Below are positions 4,890 to 7,019 of a DNA stretch of 7,019 bases, piece by piece. Origin of the DNA: an uncultured Ruminococcus sp. (lineage in GTDB: Bacteria > Bacillota > Clostridia > Oscillospirales > Acutalibacteraceae); contig CACYDO010000027.1 of NCBI GenBank assembly GCA_902773165.1, positions 1 through 7,019 on the forward strand, in the 5' to 3' direction. Each line of letters starts with the position of its first letter. The stretch's first letter is position 1. Under the pieces are notes generated by a model. It worked only from the letters and a program-made list of their open reading frames with translations, made no database searches and had not been told where the DNA came from. The position numbers and the translations under genes were made by a program.

Positions 4890-6734
4890 TTGAGCTTTGA
4901 GATAAGAAACAATACTCTCCGGCGCTGGCTGCCCGAAAGCGGAGAATCTGTGGCAAAAATACCGCCGTACGTTGAAGCAATTGGTCAAGGCGCTTTTAAA
5001 GACAGCAGCGCACTTGAAGAAGTGATAATTCCGGAAAATGTAACCTGGATCTGGGCAAAAGCCTTTAATGGCTGCCATTCGCTGAAAAAGGTCATACTGC
5101 CCAAAGGCTTGATGCATATAGGAGATTCCGCATTCGAGGATTGTTCTTCCCTTTCCGAGCTTAATATCCCCGACAGCGTATATTCCGTAGGCAGCTGTGC
5201 TTTTAAAGGTACGCCATGGCTTGAAAACCGCAGTGAAGAATTAATAATAGAAAACGGGGTTCTGATCTCCTGCAATAAAGCTTTAGAATCCGCTGCCATT
5301 CCCGAAGGAGTAAGAAGTATTTCGGCGTGTGCATTCCGCGGCTGCACTCAGCTTAAAAATGTATCATTTCCGAAAAGTCTGAGTTTTATAGGCGGAAGCG
5401 CTTTTGAAGGAACTGCCTGGCTGAAGGAATATCCCGATGATTTCGTTGTTGTGAACGGAAATCTGCTGTACTACAAGGGTAATGATGAGAACGTCAATAT
5501 TCCCGACAATGTTTCCGTTATCTCAGATTTTGCATTTGCCGGCTGCAATGGGATCAAATCGGTAACTATTTCCGAAAGCACCGAAAAAATCGGCTCAGGA
5601 GCGTTTTTCGGCTGCAAAGAGCTTGAACATGTAAACATTCCGAACAGCGTAAAAGAATTAGGCATAGGTGCATTCAGCGGCTGTGAAAAGCTTAAAAGCA
5701 TAATAATACCAAAAAGCATTTCCAGGATTAGTACAAAGTGCTTTGAAAACTGCACATCGCTGAAAACGGCACATATATCACAGGGAGTTTTTACGATAGG
5801 AGAGTATGCATTTGTTAATTGCTCGTCGCTGCTATATATAAATTTTCCCGAAGGTATGAGCGAGATCAAAGAAGGCGCGTTCTTCCGCTGTGCTTCTTTG
5901 ATACACATTGTTTTCTCAAAAAGCATTAAAAAGATCGGGGGATTTGTTTTTGAGGGAACGCCGTGGCAGATGAATTATATCGGAGAATTTATTTCTCACA
6001 ACGGTATTTTGCTGCGCTACAAGGGCTTAGGCGGAGAAGTTACCATTCCGGAAACTATCTCTGTGATCGGCGAAAATGCGTTTTTTGCTTGCGCTTCACT
6101 CACTAAAATTATTATTCCTGACACCGTTAAAATAATAGACTCTTGTGCTTTCGGGGGCTGCACTCAGCTTGTCAGTGCTGAAATTCCCGAAACCATCACA
6201 CAGATCAAAGAGGGTGCGTTCTTTAAATGTGAAGCACTTGAACATATCAGAATTCCCGGAAGCGTTAAACATATAGGAAACGCGGCGTTTGAATTCTGTG
6301 AATTCCTGGAAGACGCAGAAATATGCGGCGGCGTTGAGTCCATAGGAAGCAATGCGTTTTTTGAATGTACATTACTCGAAAAGCTCGAAATACCCGACAG
6401 CGTTAAAACGGTCGGCGAAGCTGCTTTTGCATATTGCTCTTCTTTAAAAGATATAAAGCTTCCGGCAGATATAAGCATAATCCCCGACTATGCGTTCAGC
6501 GGCTGCCGTCAGGTCAAAAAAGCAGAGATCCCAAAGGCTGTAACAAAGATCGAAAGAGCGGCATTTTCCTCATGCTCAGACCTTGAAGCTATCGCTTTTG
6601 AAGGCACGCCGGAAATAGAAAAAGACGCTTTCAGCTTCTGCGTTGCACTGAAAAACATCGTTATTCCCGAAGGTTCGGACAAAGCTCAGTTTGAAAAATA
6701 TGGTTGTTTCCCTGAAACAGCTGCATACAAATAA
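4890..6734 (+). CDS. BspA-type leucine-rich repeat protein (LRR_5 family)
   Basis: From TTG 4890 this is a 614-residue protein built almost entirely of about 22 BspA-type repeats of roughly 23 residues, pattern IP..V..IG..AF..C..L..V. It opens MSFEIRNNTLRRW, like related LRR_5 proteins, and the repeats run to near residue 600. Three repeats are altered to F.GT.W (GTPW 107-110, GTAW 174-177, GTPW 356-359), each followed by an approximately 20-residue stretch with a conserved NG.L core before the next IP..V unit. There is no signal peptide, membrane segment, LPXTG or dockerin, so it is likely cytoplasmic unless exported in a non-classical way, unlike secreted BspA adhesins. Such repeats usually form a curved solenoid for protein binding; the ligand is unknown. 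It is transcribed alone, divergent from ylbJ, with its own promoter and terminator. An ATG 18 bases upstream is in frame but unlikely. Confidence 0.9.
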   Translation: MSFEIRNNTLRRWLPESGESVAKIPPYVEAIGQGAFKDSSALEEVIIPENVTWIWAKAFNGCHSLKKVILPKGLMHIGDSAFEDCSSLSELNIPDSVYSVGSCAFKGTPWLENRSEELIIENGVLISCNKALESAAIPEGVRSISACAFRGCTQLKNVSFPKSLSFIGGSAFEGTAWLKEYPDDFVVVNGNLLYYKGNDENVNIPDNVSVISDFAFAGCNGIKSVTISESTEKIGSGAFFGCKELEHVNIPNSVKELGIGAFSGCEKLKSIIIPKSISRISTKCFENCTSLKTAHISQGVFTIGEYAFVNCSSLLYINFPEGMSEIKEGAFFRCASLIHIVFSKSIKKIGGFVFEGTPWQMNYIGEFISHNGILLRYKGLGGEVTIPETISVIGENAFFACASLTKIIIPDTVKIIDSCAFGGCTQLVSAEIPETITQIKEGAFFKCEALEHIRIPGSVKHIGNAAFEFCEFLEDAEICGGVESIGSNAFFECTLLEKLEIPDSVKTVGEAAFAYCSSLKDIKLPADISIIPDYAFSGCRQVKKAEIPKAVTKIERAAFSSCSDLEAIAFEGTPEIEKDAFSFCVALKNIVIPEGSDKAQFEKYGCFPETAAYK

Positions 6735-6738
6735 ATTC

Positions 6739-6767
6739 TCCCCCTGTCGAACGGCAGGGGGATTCTT
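6739..6767 (+). terminator. Rho-independent terminator of the LRR gene
   Basis: Five bases after the stop codon, TCCCCCTG (6739-6746) pairs with CAGGGGGA (6755-6762); two further pairs (one T-G) can close a 4-base loop. The following TTCTT is a short, imperfect T-run. The hairpin is strong, the U-tract modest. Confidence 0.75.
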
Positions 6768-6769
6768 GC

Positions 6770-7019
6770 TAATACTAAAATTCAATAAAACACTTTAAAT
6801 CTTTTCGGTCTAATTTCCGCAATGCTGCGTCATCACCCTTGACAGGCGCCCGAAGGAAGTGCCCTTGGGGTACGACAGCCTAGTCTCGCCTGCCGGCTCG
6901 GTCGGTGCTTCTGCTGAGCAGAGATCTCCACCGGAGATCCGCACCCTGCGGGCTCTTCCTTGCCTTGCAAAAATTATCCTCGAAAATCTTTTAAAGGTTT
7001 TAATTGAATATTAGTATAA
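6770..7019. mobile_element. MITE-like element with long imperfect terminal inverted repeats
   Basis: The left end (about 6770-6825) is nearly the reverse complement of the right end (about 6962-7019): the outer ends read TAATACTAA and, reversed, TTATACTAA, and the match continues with small gaps through ATTCAAT, CTTTAAA, a TTTTCG block and into GCAATGC against GCAAGGC. The GC-rich middle folds further: CAGGCG (6843-6848) with CGCCTG (6887-6892), TCTGC (6910-6914) with GCAGA (6918-6922), and GATCTCC (6923-6929) with GGAGATC (6933-6939). There is no transposase and no convincing ORF, so it fits a small non-autonomous element or structured intergenic repeat. It lies 35 bp after the LRR stop codon. 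The right boundary coincides with the window end, so a target duplication cannot be judged. Confidence 0.7.

Noticed and set aside
4985..6478. Long antisense open frames opposite the LRR gene
   Set aside because: They recur in the same register because the LRR gene is repetitive, and show no ribosome binding site or recognisable motif.
6826..6961. Possible small ORF or known structured RNA in the core of the terminal element
   Set aside because: Frames on both strands lack a start with a ribosome binding site, and I cannot match the core to a named RNA family from sequence alone.

Overview
The window looks like chromosomal DNA of a low-to-mid GC, Gram-positive anaerobe of the Clostridia, plausibly the Ruminococcaceae/Oscillospiraceae. 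The clues are strong purine-rich Shine-Dalgarno sites, use of TTG starts, a YlbJ-type (SpoVV-like) sporulation membrane protein, and a long BspA-type leucine-rich-repeat protein of a kind common in gut Clostridia. No ribosomal RNA or other taxonomic marker is present, so the placement is an inference.

Layout. Positions 1-293 carry no convincing gene; they hold a perfect 10-bp inverted repeat and a bidirectional-looking terminator. Minus strand 294-1223 is cysK (cysteine synthase), with a near-consensus sigma-A promoter and two palindromes in its leader. Positions 1224-1537 are intergenic. Minus strand 4532-1538 is a two-gene unit: a YlbJ-family membrane protein (start TTG at 4532), then 37 bp later a class-B asparagine synthetase (real start at 3376). 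A 357-bp divergent region (4533-4889) separates this unit from a plus-strand 614-residue LRR protein, best started at TTG 4890 and ending at 6734. A terminator follows, and then a roughly 250-bp element with long imperfect terminal inverted repeats, reaching the last base of the window.

How the parts relate. CysK makes cysteine from O-acetylserine and sulfide and appears to be its own transcription unit under a local operator. The ylbJ-like and asnB genes are close and co-directional, so they are probably co-transcribed; by homology one has a sporulation link and the other is nitrogen metabolism. The LRR protein has no visible export signal and its function is unknown.

The most notable non-coding signals are (i) two ungapped, same-orientation copies of a 73-bp sequence (60/73 identical by my hand alignment) that bracket the ylbJ-asnB unit, (ii) the MITE-like element after the LRR gene, and (iii) the palindromes in the cysK promoter and leader. 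I did not find evidence for a CRISPR array, a defence system or another clearly new multi-gene system.
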